A DNA stretch of 64,000 bases from Haliclona indistincta. Taxonomy: Eukaryota; Porifera; Demospongiae; Haplosclerida; Chalinidae. Below the pieces are notes generated by a model. The model was given only the letters and a program-made list of their open reading frames with translations. It searched no databases and was not told where the DNA came from. Below are positions 10,748-21,082 of the stretch, piece by piece. A program made the position numbers and the translations under genes. Numbering within the stretch: the stretch's first letter is position 1; each line of letters starts with the position of its first letter. The stretch spans positions 13,159,275 to 13,223,274 of the forward strand of contig OZ024785.1 of the NCBI GenBank assembly GCA_964017065.1, read 5' to 3'.

Positions 10748-13700
10748 GTCTCCTTCTTACTACTGTACTTCTCTACTATAGACACACTTACCATCTCGAT
10801 CAGACAAAGAGGAAGCTGAGTAAAGTGGGAGTGTAATGGAGGCCCTCTGATCGCCAGCACTCACTGCTATAGAATCATGTGACAGCGCCAGATACTCACA
10901 TTGTTCACTGTATATAAATAAGACCAATAGCAACACGACACATGAACGATGCTGAGGCAATGTTACAAATGTTTAAATTATTTTGTGTATATTACCTGAC
11001 TGGTACTTGCTTGAAGTGAGATATCTTTGGTATCCATTTAGGAAACAAGGTGTCACCATTATTACAGTTTAACACTGACAGCCTAGACAGGAATAAAGCG
11101 TGAAATAAAAACACAGAAAAATTAACTAAAATGTGGAGAGAGAAATATTACAGTGCAAAGAATTTTGTGACTGATGACCCTAAAATTTGACTGATCACAA
11201 TTTTGTATATTTTCCTGAACTTATGGTGGCGGTACACGTTTGCTCATTAATTATTCATGAGTTTCTCACCTAAAATACATACAATGACTGTGTCAATATA
11301 AAACGCGCTAGAACAGCATAAAGGCATAATAGAGACACCAAAGACTGTTCTTCTGCACTTGTTTTAAAACAAAACTTAAATATAAAGTACGTAGGCGGCA
11401 GCAATCAAAAAGCACAGCACTAAGTTTTTCGACTTTCTGCGTCAACTTTTGTCCAAGCCTTGGCAGAGAAACATGAACAGATGCCGCCATTCCACGCTTC
11501 TATATCCAGAGCAGGGCCAGAGGTAGTCTTTTGGGGCTCCTGGTAAGTCAGAGTAGAGAAAATAGCTAGAAAGTAAAAAACACAGCGGTTTCGCGCCTTC
11601 TTCGAGCCATAACTCTTGAACGGCTACTTTCTTGCCAAAAATTTCACCCTCTGGCCCTGCCCACAACTTAATACAACTGAGAAAACCTGGCCATATGGTC
11701 AGCTGAACTTAGCTGTTCGCTATAGTTGACGCAGAAACAGTTCACCAGTAGCGAGTCGGCGAGTCAACTACAGTTGTATTATTATTGTACAAGCTCACAT
11801 GCTACATTGTTCATGTTGCGTGGGCGAAAGGGTACCCGCCACCTTAACACAAATGTACCCAATTGTGTAGCAATTTAGGAACAAGATAAAGTTGTAAACA
11901 AAAATTTAAATGTTTCAGTACAGCTCACAGTTTCAGTACAGCTTGTTCAGTTCCTTCTGTACCAAACACACTCCTGGTGGGTATATTGAGTCGTGGTTGC
12001 TCTGCTGCTACTGGTGGTGGTGGTGTCTCTTCTACAGCAGCTGATGTCAGCTCCTCTACCTCAGCCATTAGTTCAGCCCCTTCTTCCTCTCCTCCTCCCT
12101 CGTCCTGTTCCATCTCCGCGGCTGGTACACTGACTGGAGTGAACTCAGTATCATCATCCAAGGTATCAATCTATGGAAAGCATTAAATCTATATGAGCCA
12201 TGAAATATTTTTAAAAGTAGTTAGCAAATATTACCGTATAGCGGGTAATTTTGGAGGGTCAAAATTTTGGCGAATGACCCAGATTTTGCGTTTTGGCGAA
12301 TTTAATTTTGGCGCCCTGCGCCTGGCTCACGTATTACTGCAATACAAAAAGCATATTTTGGCGAATTTTATTTTGGCGAATGCTGACGATTCGCCAAATT
12401 CGCCAAAGTTTCCTCCCGCCAAAATTACCCGCTATACGGTATTGAATGCTCACTGCTCAGTTTGCAACACAAATTTTCCTTCATAATTTTCTAATATCAC
12501 AGTGAAACAATATTGCAATGGAAAGGTAATAGTTAGTATATAATACATTTTTCTGGTTCTATGTTACATAACAGATTATTACAGTAAGTCATTAAGTCAG
12601 ATTACAGTAAGTCAGATTATCACATTAAGTCTTTGCACTGTTACAATACACTCACATGCGCTTCAATTTTAGACCTGGGCATACAGAATGATATACACAT
12701 TGCTAGTCTCTGTCTCACCTCTAACTCAGGATGCCTGTTCCTGATGTGATTGAGTAGTTTCCTCTTAGAGAACAAACGGCAGCAATGAGGACAAGCATAC
12801 TGTTGCTACAAGAATAAGAGGAGGCTAGTGAACACTGATGGATGTTGTCAAATCAAAAGTTTAGGCTTATTGTGCACAAACGCATTTATAACAACAAAAC
12901 TAGTAAAACTAAATATTATTATTGAATTCCCGTCACTAAGACATTGCTGACCTTATTTTTAAGGTGATAGACCAGTCCATGGTAGCTTTTGAACTTTTGT
13001 GAACAACCCTACACAACGTACAATTATTATGATCCAATGAAGCAATAGCTTGCTGGTACAACAGTGCTATTTTCCCTCCATGTAAGTCAAAATCATAGTT
13101 TAAACCGGTTATAAACCTCGGTTTTCGATGCATATGTGAATTTGGATTCTCGGGCTTCACCCTCAGTATCCAAATTCCCATAATACACCTCTACCTCGGT
13201 GTATAACTTACATGTAAAATTACATCAGCGTTGTTAATTTGAGATAACTGTTATTCATTATCTTACTTGTTGAGGGCACTGAACACTGCCGTGCTGTAAG
13301 AAATGTTCCTTCAATCGAAGCAGCTCCTCATTCGACACCACTTGATCAACATCCTCTAGCACCAACTTCACCTTTGTTCCACTACCTCCCTCCTTCCCTT
13401 TCTCTAGTTCCTCCTTCATCTTAGCAATAGCTGAAGCGGCTGCCTTGCGCACACCGGGTACATCAGTAGACGAGACAACAGGCTCAACAGAAGGCGGAGC
13501 AGCATCCTCCTGGTAAACAAGATGGAGGCAAATATTAGTGTAACACCAGTTGATAATATAGCAATGACTATTGCACCAGTTAGTAAGTTGTTGTGTAAAA
13601 AGTTGATTTTGACTAAAGCGTAAATACCAAGACCTCACAAAACTGATTTCAAAGCTGCACATTGTTGTTTTTGTTAAATATAATCTCTCGATACTCTATA

Positions 13701-13876
13701 GTACAGCAGACTAGCATAATAATTATTATCATTGATTATACAAAGCATGGTTTAGTATACTTGTAGCTGTTGCTGACCTTTGATGGTGTTGAGTGAGCGA
13801 CTTTTATATGGTATTGTAGTCCCTGTCTAGTGGTGTACTTCTTACTGCAGTGTTGACACACCTCCTGCTCCACCTC
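10256..13876 (-). CDS. GTF3C2: GTF3C2-like gene, 5'/middle exons: zinc fingers, acidic region, first WD blade
   Basis: Seven exons read 5' to 3' as 13876-13778, 13509-13267, 12805-12719, 12170-11929, 11082-10996, 10907-10792 and 10374-10256. All have AG/GT borders and phases that fit; together they give 993 bases (331 codons) without a stop. Exon 1 encodes a C2H2 finger (CQHC...HIKVAH), exon 3 another (CPHC...HIRNRH). Exon 4 is rich in Glu, Pro and Ala. Exons 6-7 give CEYLALSHD, GGSVWSMDWAP and DQYLAL, resembling the start of the WD propeller of TFIIIC110, a subunit of the factor that recruits RNA polymerase III. The last exon ends in phase 0 at a GTAGTG donor with no following exon to its left. 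Its natural continuation is the exon at 34004. The fusion of zinc fingers to the WD region rests on phase only. Confidence 0.72.
10517..10748. repeat. (CT)n / (CCCT)n low-complexity tract
   Basis: Long pyrimidine tract on the plus strand. It lies in the minus-strand intron between exons 10907-10792 and 10374-10256, so the transcript carries it as a GA-rich run. The long Ser/Leu- and Arg/Glu-rich open frames over it are repeat artefacts. Confidence 0.95.
11224..11843. mobile_element. 620 bp inverted-repeat element with TTAA-like duplication
   Basis: The left end reads ggtggcggtac and the right end ggtacccgccacc, an inverted repeat. Flanks are TTAT on the left and TTAA on the right, suggesting duplication of a TTAA target with one change. 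Just inside the left end is gctcattaattattcat, which is also found in the 1.4 kb element at 59491-60890, and 11225-11420 resembles 59500-59680. It is non-coding and sits in the intron between exons 12170-11929 and 11082-10996. Confidence 0.65.
12234..12439. mobile_element. ~206 bp MITE with long terminal inverted repeats
   Basis: The ends ccgtatagcgggtaatttt and aaaattacccgctatacgg are perfect inverted complements over at least 19 bases. TA flanks both sides (12232-12233 and 12440-12441), as for Tc1/mariner-type targets; an ATT duplication shifted by one base is an alternative reading. The interior repeats ttttggcgaa several times. It lies in the intron between exons 12805-12719 and 12170-11929. 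Confidence 0.8.
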
Positions 13877-14238
13877 CTAGAGTGATGGGAGTAGTTATCA
13901 GTGATGTCATGTGACTTATATACACCAAAAGCTACACTAAATAGTTTAGATACCGAGGCCAGCGGATCTACATGTATGCAATATAGAAACCCAAGAAAGC
14001 CTTATAGAACAAGAGCACGTTGAACAAAGATTCTATCTGCAAGGATTCCACTAGCCGAGTTGTGTCTAACCCATAGCAACTGTCGCTATACAGAAGCTGT
14101 TTTCAACACAAATTTTACAACAAGTATCTATCAGCTCACGGCGAGTATCTCAATGTTAGCGGCGGGTATCTATTCATTAGCATGGTGTCTACAGCATCTA
14201 GAGACCTGACTTGAGCTGATCTAATTACTGGATTCATT
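13877..14238. other. Short stretch with no recognised feature
   Basis: Lies between the zinc-finger exon and the 1.2 kb element. If the zinc-finger exons at 25 kb belong to the same gene, this is part of an intron of about 11 kb. I see no repeat or coding signal in it. Confidence 0.4.
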
Positions 14239-15443
14239 AGGGAGACACGGTAGTGTCTCCCTATGTAGGGATGAACGAGAAAACAAGATGGCGGCTACAT
14301 ACAATGTATTAGCGTTCAAACGCTGATATTTTGCCTGGTGATAAATTTTATACGTCCAAAGACACTTAGATCTGCTCTCTGGCGTTGCCCCATCTTACAG
14401 TAGCAAGGAGATTGCTCGAAATTGTTACTAAAGTGACGAACCTGGAAACGGTGAAAATCGACTTTCGTCATCTTCGTTTTCTTATTCTTCTTTCTTCCAC
14501 TCGCCTAGCGCCTTTACGCGAGCAGTGTCAAGACCAAAACACCCACGAACAGTCGTGAAATTCTCCTGGCATGTGCCTTTTGAACTTACTTTTTAGCGAA
14601 ACGACGATATACATTTGACGAGCTCACGATCACGAACAGTTGTCAGCTAAGTGTTTGACGCCATTATTGTGATTACGTAATACGCACGTGACCAAACACA
14701 CATGTAGAGTATCGCCATATGGAGAGCGCATATTGGCGTCTGGAGTCTTCGAAGAACAACTCACAGAGTAAGGTCGTGTAGTATCACCGTTCTGCTGCTT
14801 GCCAGATAGTATCACAGCCATACAGAAAATTCTAAACCAGAGTGGGCGGGGCTCGTATGCTGTGCATCCAGGCTGCAGCATGCATGAATGCATGAGCTAG
14901 TTTCACCATTTAGGAGCTACAAGTTAAAAAGCAATTATCAAGAAAAGCAAACCAAACCAATGATGGAAACAAAAAAGAGATACATTATCTTGCCGAATTC
15001 GAACTGCACCAAAAATTTGAAACTCACTGTAAAGAAAAAAGGACACAAACAAGAAAATAAAAAGATTTCTAACGAAATCAAAAGGATGTAGGGATAAAGA
15101 AATCTGCTACTGGTCCACAATGTAAACCAACAAGGAGCAAGCATGGAATGGTAACACGATTGACTTGCTAACAGACCATAGATCCCTACATCAGTGGCTG
15201 ACTACAGCAGTTCTGCTAGTTGCTATTGACTGACACCTGACATGCATTGGTTAGCTTGTGACAAAATAATTATAGTATAGTCAAAATGTTATGTACAGCC
15301 ACTGATGTAGGGATCTATGGTCTGTTAGCAAGTCAATCGTGTTACCATTCCATGCTTGCTCCTTGTTGGTTTACATTGTGGACCAGTAGCAGATTTCTTT
15401 ATCCCTACATCCTTTTGATTTCGTTAGAAATCTTTTTATTTTC
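14239..15443. mobile_element. 1.2 kb foldback element, copy B (complete)
   Basis: The left end is a perfect hairpin at 14239-14262 (arms agggagacac and gtgtctccct, loop ggta). About 800 bases similar to copy C follow, then inverted arms at 15050-15200 and 15296-15443. No gene is encoded. A Helitron/Helentron-like non-autonomous element is the best guess from the terminal hairpin and from the lack of a target duplication in copy C. Confidence 0.85.
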
Positions 15444-15975
15444 TACACACTATGGTCTAAGTACATATATGTAACATGCAGGGACATATCTGCAACAGTG
15501 CCCAAGTATTACACTGTTGTTTCAGAACTCTCAGATCATTGGAACATCAAACTAATGTGAACAGTCCAAGAAAGACACACATACAAATACTTCTGAAGAA
15601 CAGCTGAAGATAATTGGGCGGTGTGCTCTTGTGGCAATCAATCAATCAATCATTTTTGTAACCAAATAAAAAATGGAAAAATGGAATTTAGTCTGTAAGC
15701 TTTTGGGACAAAGTGGCCCTGCAAGGCCTGGGCACTTTGTCTTGGATGATGCATATAGATAATAGGTCAGGTACTGGTGCAGAGGTACTAGTCATGTAAT
15801 GGTCAGTAGCACAAATGTCCACTAGGCAATTAGTCACATGATCAATCGGTTGTAATGTACAGCATTATTCATGCACCACATTTTGCTAATCAATCTAAGA
15901 GATAATCGATTAATGAGGATTATATTTAATTGTTGATATTTCAGTGTTAAAACAAAAATAATAACAACTCTACTG
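15444..15975. other. P4 3' flank, duplicated behind P5
   Basis: Positions about 15520-15975 match 18905-19342: both contain the run cagaactctcagatcattgg and the same sequence up to the stop codon region. This shows tandem duplication of a P4/P5-type unit. No gene is seen. Confidence 0.6.
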
Positions 15976-17718
15976 TTATGATGTAGTCAGTCCTGATAGG
16001 ATTGCTCTGCGCTCTTGCATGTACTCCTCCTCCTGGTCTAACCACTTGTCATGAGTGTCCTCAATCATCCCCTGCACATTGACTATCTCGTCTCGCTGTC
16101 GGTAGCGGTAACGTCTGGACACACATGAGAACAGCACCAGAGACACCAGGATCAGAAACACCTTCACTCCCTCAAAAATTAGCCAACAATTCTTTTCAAT
16201 GAGAAAAGTATCTACCAAATCTACTAGTAGGTACCTGATGCTAAAGGTGGCATACCACAGACCAATGAGCAGTCCCTGGGTAGTGCGAGGAGCCTGGGCA
16301 CAGATGAACTCAAATACTGTCATGGAGACAAGCAGAGAAGAGAGACCATTGAGGAGCTGAGGAATGATGAACCACATGTAGGTGTTGTCGACTGGGTTGT
16401 CTGTAAAATCACATGAGATGTCAGATAGTTTTAACCGAATCTTTAAGCATACGGCATCAGGGCTGAAAATATCATGCGGTTTAAGGCTTAGAACACAAGC
16501 TATTGAGTTACGTTGCGACCAGTACTTGCTGTCATGGTTGATCACTACTATTATGTACAAGACAACTTGTACTAGTGAGAGGTAAAGACCAATCCACATT
16601 TTAGTGACCATTCGAACTTTGATGTAGCGACTACATTTGTTGATGATCAGTCGATACAGTGGAATACCAACCACTACAACAAGATTGCTGATGTGGAGTG
16701 GATTCAGCACAATTAGTAGCAGTACTGGTAGTGAAGGACAGCTAGTCCTCTGGAGCTGATCTGGAGCAGAGTAGCCATCTCCAGCTAGATGGTATCCAAA
16801 CAGACACAGGAGAAGAGGCAGGATGCGTAGGAATGTCTTAGCGTCCTCCACCTCCTCATTGGTAAATGGTCCTCCATATTTGTTCTTACCCAGGTCTATA
16901 CGGCGTGGAATATCCTCCTCCCAGTAGGTGAAGGCACTACGATGCTGAGGGACCTTGTGGTTCCAAGAATACTTGAGCACTTTGTAGATATTCTTGAATG
17001 GGTTGAGACCTGCTCTCAGAATGTATAAGTGACGCTTTGATTTATGAAGAAGTACTAAACTGCTTACAAGTGCTAAAACCAGTGCAACAATAATCAAGAG
17101 AATAAAAAAACTTCTAATAGCTCGTAATTCATAGCCTGACAATGAAGTAAAATCCGTTGTAATCATTTTCCAGCCAATCGCAAGATAAATTGCTACCAAT
17201 TGCACTGCATTGTGAGTCCAGTAGTACCAGTGGATGAAGGCAATCAGTTTTGGTGTAGGAGCCTCTAGTAGTTGATCCAGTCCAAATTGAATGGCATTAG
17301 CTTCAAACAGTCCCACACCAGTTGTAATTAAAGCCAGTAGTATTACCATGGGAATATCATTAGTAAGGTTGTGCAATTTATTTTGCAAGTTTCTTGGAAG
17401 TATTTCGGTTATATTAGCAATATTAACAGAGAGAATAACGAGGAACAGTAGCATTCCAATAGTGCATCCAACTATCAGCATTAAGAAAGAACATTTGATA
17501 GTTCGATACCTGGTGAGACAGACATCAGCTATGTAGCCAAGGAGAGGGTAGTTCAGAAACAATATGCCGAGGGTCGTGAAATATGCAATCTTTGAGTATG
17601 ATTGTTCATACTGTTCCAAATGAATGGTTCTTGCTAGGTTCGATAGTTGAATAGTGATAGAGCAAATGATGACTACCACATGACCTGGTAGGAAAGTACG
17701 ACGAGCTGGCTGAGTCAT
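15976..17718 (-). CDS. P4: POT-like 12-TM transporter, subfamily B
   Basis: Intact 580-residue intronless frame. The frame stays open upstream to 17970, but I choose the ATG at 17718 because MTQPARRTFLPGH aligns with every paralogue; the 84 upstream residues have no counterpart in most of them. One Lys of the RYIKKVRM motif is missing (RYIKVRM) in the TM8-9 cytosolic loop. The TM9-10 loop is of the B type (SIACVLSLKPHDIFSP, then NDISCDF-like sequence) and is almost shared with P5. First of three minus-strand copies lying between zinc-finger exons of the host gene. Confidence 0.87.
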   Translation of the reverse strand: MTQPARRTFLPGHVVVIICSITIQLSNLARTIHLEQYEQSYSKIAYFTTLGILFLNYPLLGYIADVCLTRYRTIKCSFLMLIVGCTIGMLLFLVILSVNIANITEILPRNLQNKLHNLTNDIPMVILLALITTGVGLFEANAIQFGLDQLLEAPTPKLIAFIHWYYWTHNAVQLVAIYLAIGWKMITTDFTSLSGYELRAIRSFFILLIIVALVLALVSSLVLLHKSKRHLYILRAGLNPFKNIYKVLKYSWNHKVPQHRSAFTYWEEDIPRRIDLGKNKYGGPFTNEEVEDAKTFLRILPLLLCLFGYHLAGDGYSAPDQLQRTSCPSLPVLLLIVLNPLHISNLVVVVGIPLYRLIINKCSRYIKVRMVTKMWIGLYLSLVQVVLYIIVVINHDSKYWSQRNSIACVLSLKPHDIFSPDAVCLKIRLKLSDISCDFTDNPVDNTYMWFIIPQLLNGLSSLLVSMTVFEFICAQAPRTTQGLLIGLWYATFSIRYLLVDLVDTFLIEKNCWLIFEGVKVFLILVSLVLFSCVSRRYRYRQRDEIVNVQGMIEDTHDKWLDQEEEYMQERRAILSGLTTS

Positions 17719-18089
17719 GGCACTGACTGTTAGTAATGTAACTGAAACTAAACTTACGCCAAAACAAACTAAGTATAATAATAGTTGTATACTATCTGAA
17801 TGTCTAATATGATGCATACTATATGTTATGAGTTCATTTGTTGTTAGATTATATAAACTGTGTTTGTTATTCTTCCATCTCTGATGATCTATAGTGGACG
17901 ATACATCTACACAGCAGTGATGGATCCAGGATGGCAGACAGAGGGGGCTAACAAGGAACGCACAAAGCAAACAGTTTTGCTAATTAATATTCATGACTAT
18001 GTCTTTACATGATTTTCGATCGTCTCTACAGCCACGCTTGCTCGTGGAAGGTGAAAGTGAGTGCATCCCACATAATTTCTTTGTTTAGA

Positions 18090-18352
18090 GCAGGAGTAGG
18101 AGGAGTACAATAGTGTACCCAACCATCAGAATTACGAAAGAACACTTGATAACTAATTTTGATACCTTGTGAGACAAAATCAGCTATGTAGCCAAGGAGA
18201 TCGAGGGTAACTTGTTGAGAAACAATAAAACTAGAGCGGCCAAAATTACCCAAATGAATGGTTCTTGCTAGGTTCGATAGTTGAATAGTGATAGAGCAAT
18301 TGATGACTACCACATGACCTGGTAGGAAAGTATAACGAGCTTCCTGAGTCAA
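18090..18352 (-). pseudogene. POT-like N-terminal fragment
   Basis: Remnant covering TM1 to TM3. The initiator is TTG instead of ATG (TTGACTCAG at 18352-18344), followed by a recognisable LPGHVVVINCSITIQLSNLARTIHL, then deletions and frameshifts. The DVCLTRYRTIK block is scrambled to DFVSQGIKIS. Homology fades at about 18090. The rest of the gene is absent. It shows that the array between P4 and P5 once held another copy. Confidence 0.8.
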
Positions 18353-18360
18353 GGCACTGA

Positions 18361-18904
18361 CTGTAAATCACTATGTTAGATCAAAATAATAATAATTGAA
18401 AGTGAATTCACAGAAAACAAGTTAGTGAAAACTAACTGCAATGTTGTATGCTCAAAAAATGATTTGTAGTAGATATTCTATAAAAAATTATTTTTATTTA
18501 AAGTAAAGTAAAAAAGTTATATTAAAAAAAAACTGAAAAGTGTAGGGATGACGCTTGCAAAAGTAAAGGAACAAGATGGAATAATGCTTGCAAAAGTAGA
18601 GTCCCTACATCCAGATAAAGAGGAGGACGCAGTCCAATTAAGTAATTGACAAAGTTAGAGGTAGCTGTGTTTGGAGGACACAGTCTGATGAAGTAATTGA
18701 CGGTTTTGAAAATAAGGGATTCAAAGAGGATTCCACATTTGTTGCAGGTCATCACAGCAAGCTGCTGATGTAGAGATAAAGCTGATTGCAGCAAACTTGA
18801 CTCTCAGTTTACTACAAGGACTGTTAATTTGTGGTCAACACCACACCTCTCCCTATACTAGCATGTACAGGGAGAGGTGTGCAGTTGACAACAATATGAG
18901 TCCA
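18361..18904. other. Spacer with dispersed repeat
   Basis: Positions 18530-18610 contain paired tttgcaag/cttgcaaa motifs flanked by tagggat and atcccta. This segment is related in inverted orientation to 41850-41985. The segment 18740-18800 resembles the ctgatgtagggataaag motif of the foldback arms. I recognise no gene. Confidence 0.45.
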
Positions 18905-19342
18905 TCACTGTTATATCAGAACTCTCAGATCATTGGAACATCAAACTAATGTGGATAGTCCAAGAAACACAAACAAAAATACTTCTGATACTGGGCCGGT
19001 GTGCTCTTTGTGGCAATCAATCATTAATTTTTGTAACCAAATAAACTTATAGAAGGAATTTAGTCTGCAAGCATTTGTGACAAAGTGGGCTTGCAAGGCC
19101 TGGGCACTTTGTCTTGGATGATGCATATAGAGATAAAAGGTCAGGTACTGGTGCAGAGGTGCTAGTCATGTAATTGTCAGGAGCATAAATGTCCATTAGG
19201 CAATTAGTCACATGATCAATCGGTTGTAATGTAAAGCATTATGCATGCACCACATATTGCCAATCCCTCTAAGAGATAATCTATTAATGATAATATTTAA
19301 ATGTTGATAATTCAGTCTTAAAACAAAATAACAACTCTACTG

Positions 19343-21082
19343 CTATGATACAGCCAGTCCTGATAGGATTGCTCTGCGCTCTTGCATGTGCTCCTCCTCC
19401 TGGTCTAACCACTTGTCATGAGTGTCCTCAATCATCCTCTGCACATTGACTATCTCGTCTCGCTGTCGGTAGCGGTAACGTCTGGACACACATGAGAACA
19501 GCACCAGAGACACCAGGATCAGAAACACCTTCACTCCCTCGAAAATTAGCCAAGAGTTCTTTTCAATGAGAAAAGTATCTACCAAATCTACTAGTAGGTA
19601 CCTGATGCTAAAGGTGGCATACCACAGACCAATGAACAGTCCCTGAGTAGTACGAGGAGCCTGGGCACAGATGAACTCAAACACTGTCATGGAGACAAGC
19701 AGAGAAGAGAGACCATTGAGGAGCTGAGGAATGATGAACCACAGGTAGGTGTTGTCGACTGGGTTGTCTGTAAAATCACATGAGATATTAGAAAGTTTTA
19801 ACCGAATCTTTAAGCATATGGCATCAGGGCTGAAAATATCATGCGGTTTAAGGCTTAGAACACAAGCTATTGAGTTACGTTGCGACCAGTACTTGCTGTC
19901 ATGGTTGATCACTACTATTATGTACAAGACAACTTGTACTAGTGAGAGGTAAAGACCAATCCACATTTTAGTGAGCATTCGAACTTTCTTGATGTAGCGA
20001 CTACATTTGTTGATGATCAGTCGATACAGTGGAATACCAACCACTACAACAAGAGTGCTGATGTGGAGTGGATTGAGCATAATTAGTAGCAGTACTGGTA
20101 GTGAAGGACAGCTAGTCCTCTGGAGCTGATCCGGACCAGAGTAGCCATCTCCAGCTAGATGGTATCCAAACAGACATAGGAGAAGAGGCAGGATGCGTAG
20201 GAATGTCTTAGTGTCCTCCACCTCCTCATTGGTAAATGGTCCTCCATATTTGTTCTTACCCAGGTCTATACGGCGTGGAATATCCTCCTCCCAGTAGGTG
20301 AAGGCACTACGATGCTGAGGGACCTTGTGATTCCAAGAATACTTGAGCACTTTGTAGATATTCTTGAATGGGTTGAGACCTGCTCTCAGAATGTACAAGT
20401 GACGCTTTGATTTGTGAAGAAGTACCAAACTGCTTATAGCAGCTAGACCAAATATGGCTAAAAACATAAAAGCTAAAATATCTAAAATAACATGTGATTT
20501 AAATCTGGAGAGTGAAGTCAAATTACTCTTGTTTGCTACTAAGCAAATTTCAAGATATGTTACTACCAATTGCACTGCATTGTGAGTCCAGTAGTACCAG
20601 TGAATGAAGGCAATCAGTTTTGGTGTAGGAGCCTCTAGTAGTTGATCCAGTCCAAATTGAATGGCATTAGCTTCAAACAGTCCAACACTAGCAGTCATTA
20701 AGGCCAATATTAGAACTACAGGAATAACATTTAGTTTGCTGCTAACTTTACTATAAAGTGATATATTTTCGATTGTCTCAATCAGAGTAACGATGAAACC
20801 GACTAGAACCAGCAGGAGTACAATAGTACATCCAACTATCAGCATTATGAAAGAGCACTTGATAATTCGATACCTGGTGATACAAACATCAGCTATGTAG
20901 CCAAGGAGAGGGTAGCTGAGAAACAATAACGCTAGAGCGACCAAAATTACCACTTTGGAGTAGAATTGTTCATACTGTTCCAAATGAATGGTTCTTGCTA
21001 AGTTCATCAGTTGAATAGTGATAGAGCAAATGATGACTACCACATGACCTGGTAGGAAAGTACGACGAGCTGGCTGAGTCAT
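19343..21082 (-). CDS. P5: POT-like 12-TM transporter, subfamily B
   Basis: Intact 579-residue frame starting MTQPARRTF at 21082. The TM9-10 loop and the C-terminal half are nearly those of P4, but TM3-4 (LLLVLVGFIVTLIETIENI) and the TM5-6 loop differ strongly, with the latter closer to P6. It is thus a mosaic between its two neighbours. A small change in the tail reads NVQRMIEDTHDKW and EEEHMQERR. The first TM carries IQLMNLART, shared with the N terminus of P14, 33 kb away. Confidence 0.87.
   Translation of the reverse strand: MTQPARRTFLPGHVVVIICSITIQLMNLARTIHLEQYEQFYSKVVILVALALLFLSYPLLGYIADVCITRYRIIKCSFIMLIVGCTIVLLLVLVGFIVTLIETIENISLYSKVSSKLNVIPVVLILALMTASVGLFEANAIQFGLDQLLEAPTPKLIAFIHWYYWTHNAVQLVVTYLEICLVANKSNLTSLSRFKSHVILDILAFMFLAIFGLAAISSLVLLHKSKRHLYILRAGLNPFKNIYKVLKYSWNHKVPQHRSAFTYWEEDIPRRIDLGKNKYGGPFTNEEVEDTKTFLRILPLLLCLFGYHLAGDGYSGPDQLQRTSCPSLPVLLLIMLNPLHISTLVVVVGIPLYRLIINKCSRYIKKVRMLTKMWIGLYLSLVQVVLYIIVVINHDSKYWSQRNSIACVLSLKPHDIFSPDAICLKIRLKLSNISCDFTDNPVDNTYLWFIIPQLLNGLSSLLVSMTVFEFICAQAPRTTQGLFIGLWYATFSIRYLLVDLVDTFLIEKNSWLIFEGVKVFLILVSLVLFSCVSRRYRYRQRDEIVNVQRMIEDTHDKWLDQEEEHMQERRAILSGLAVS

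Noticed and set aside
10492..10860. Ser/Leu-rich and Arg/Glu-rich open frames
   Set aside because: Artefacts of the CT/GA tract in an intron of the GTF3C2-like gene.
16382..16585. Antisense frames over the TM9 region (also 19749-19952 and 23074-23322)
   Set aside because: They recur only because the sense-coding sequence is conserved between paralogues; they are shadows of P4-P6.
17719..17970. 84-residue N-terminal extension of P4
   Set aside because: The frame is open by chance; all paralogues start at the MTQPARR-type ATG, and the extension lies in a flank shared with P6, where it is not open in the same way.
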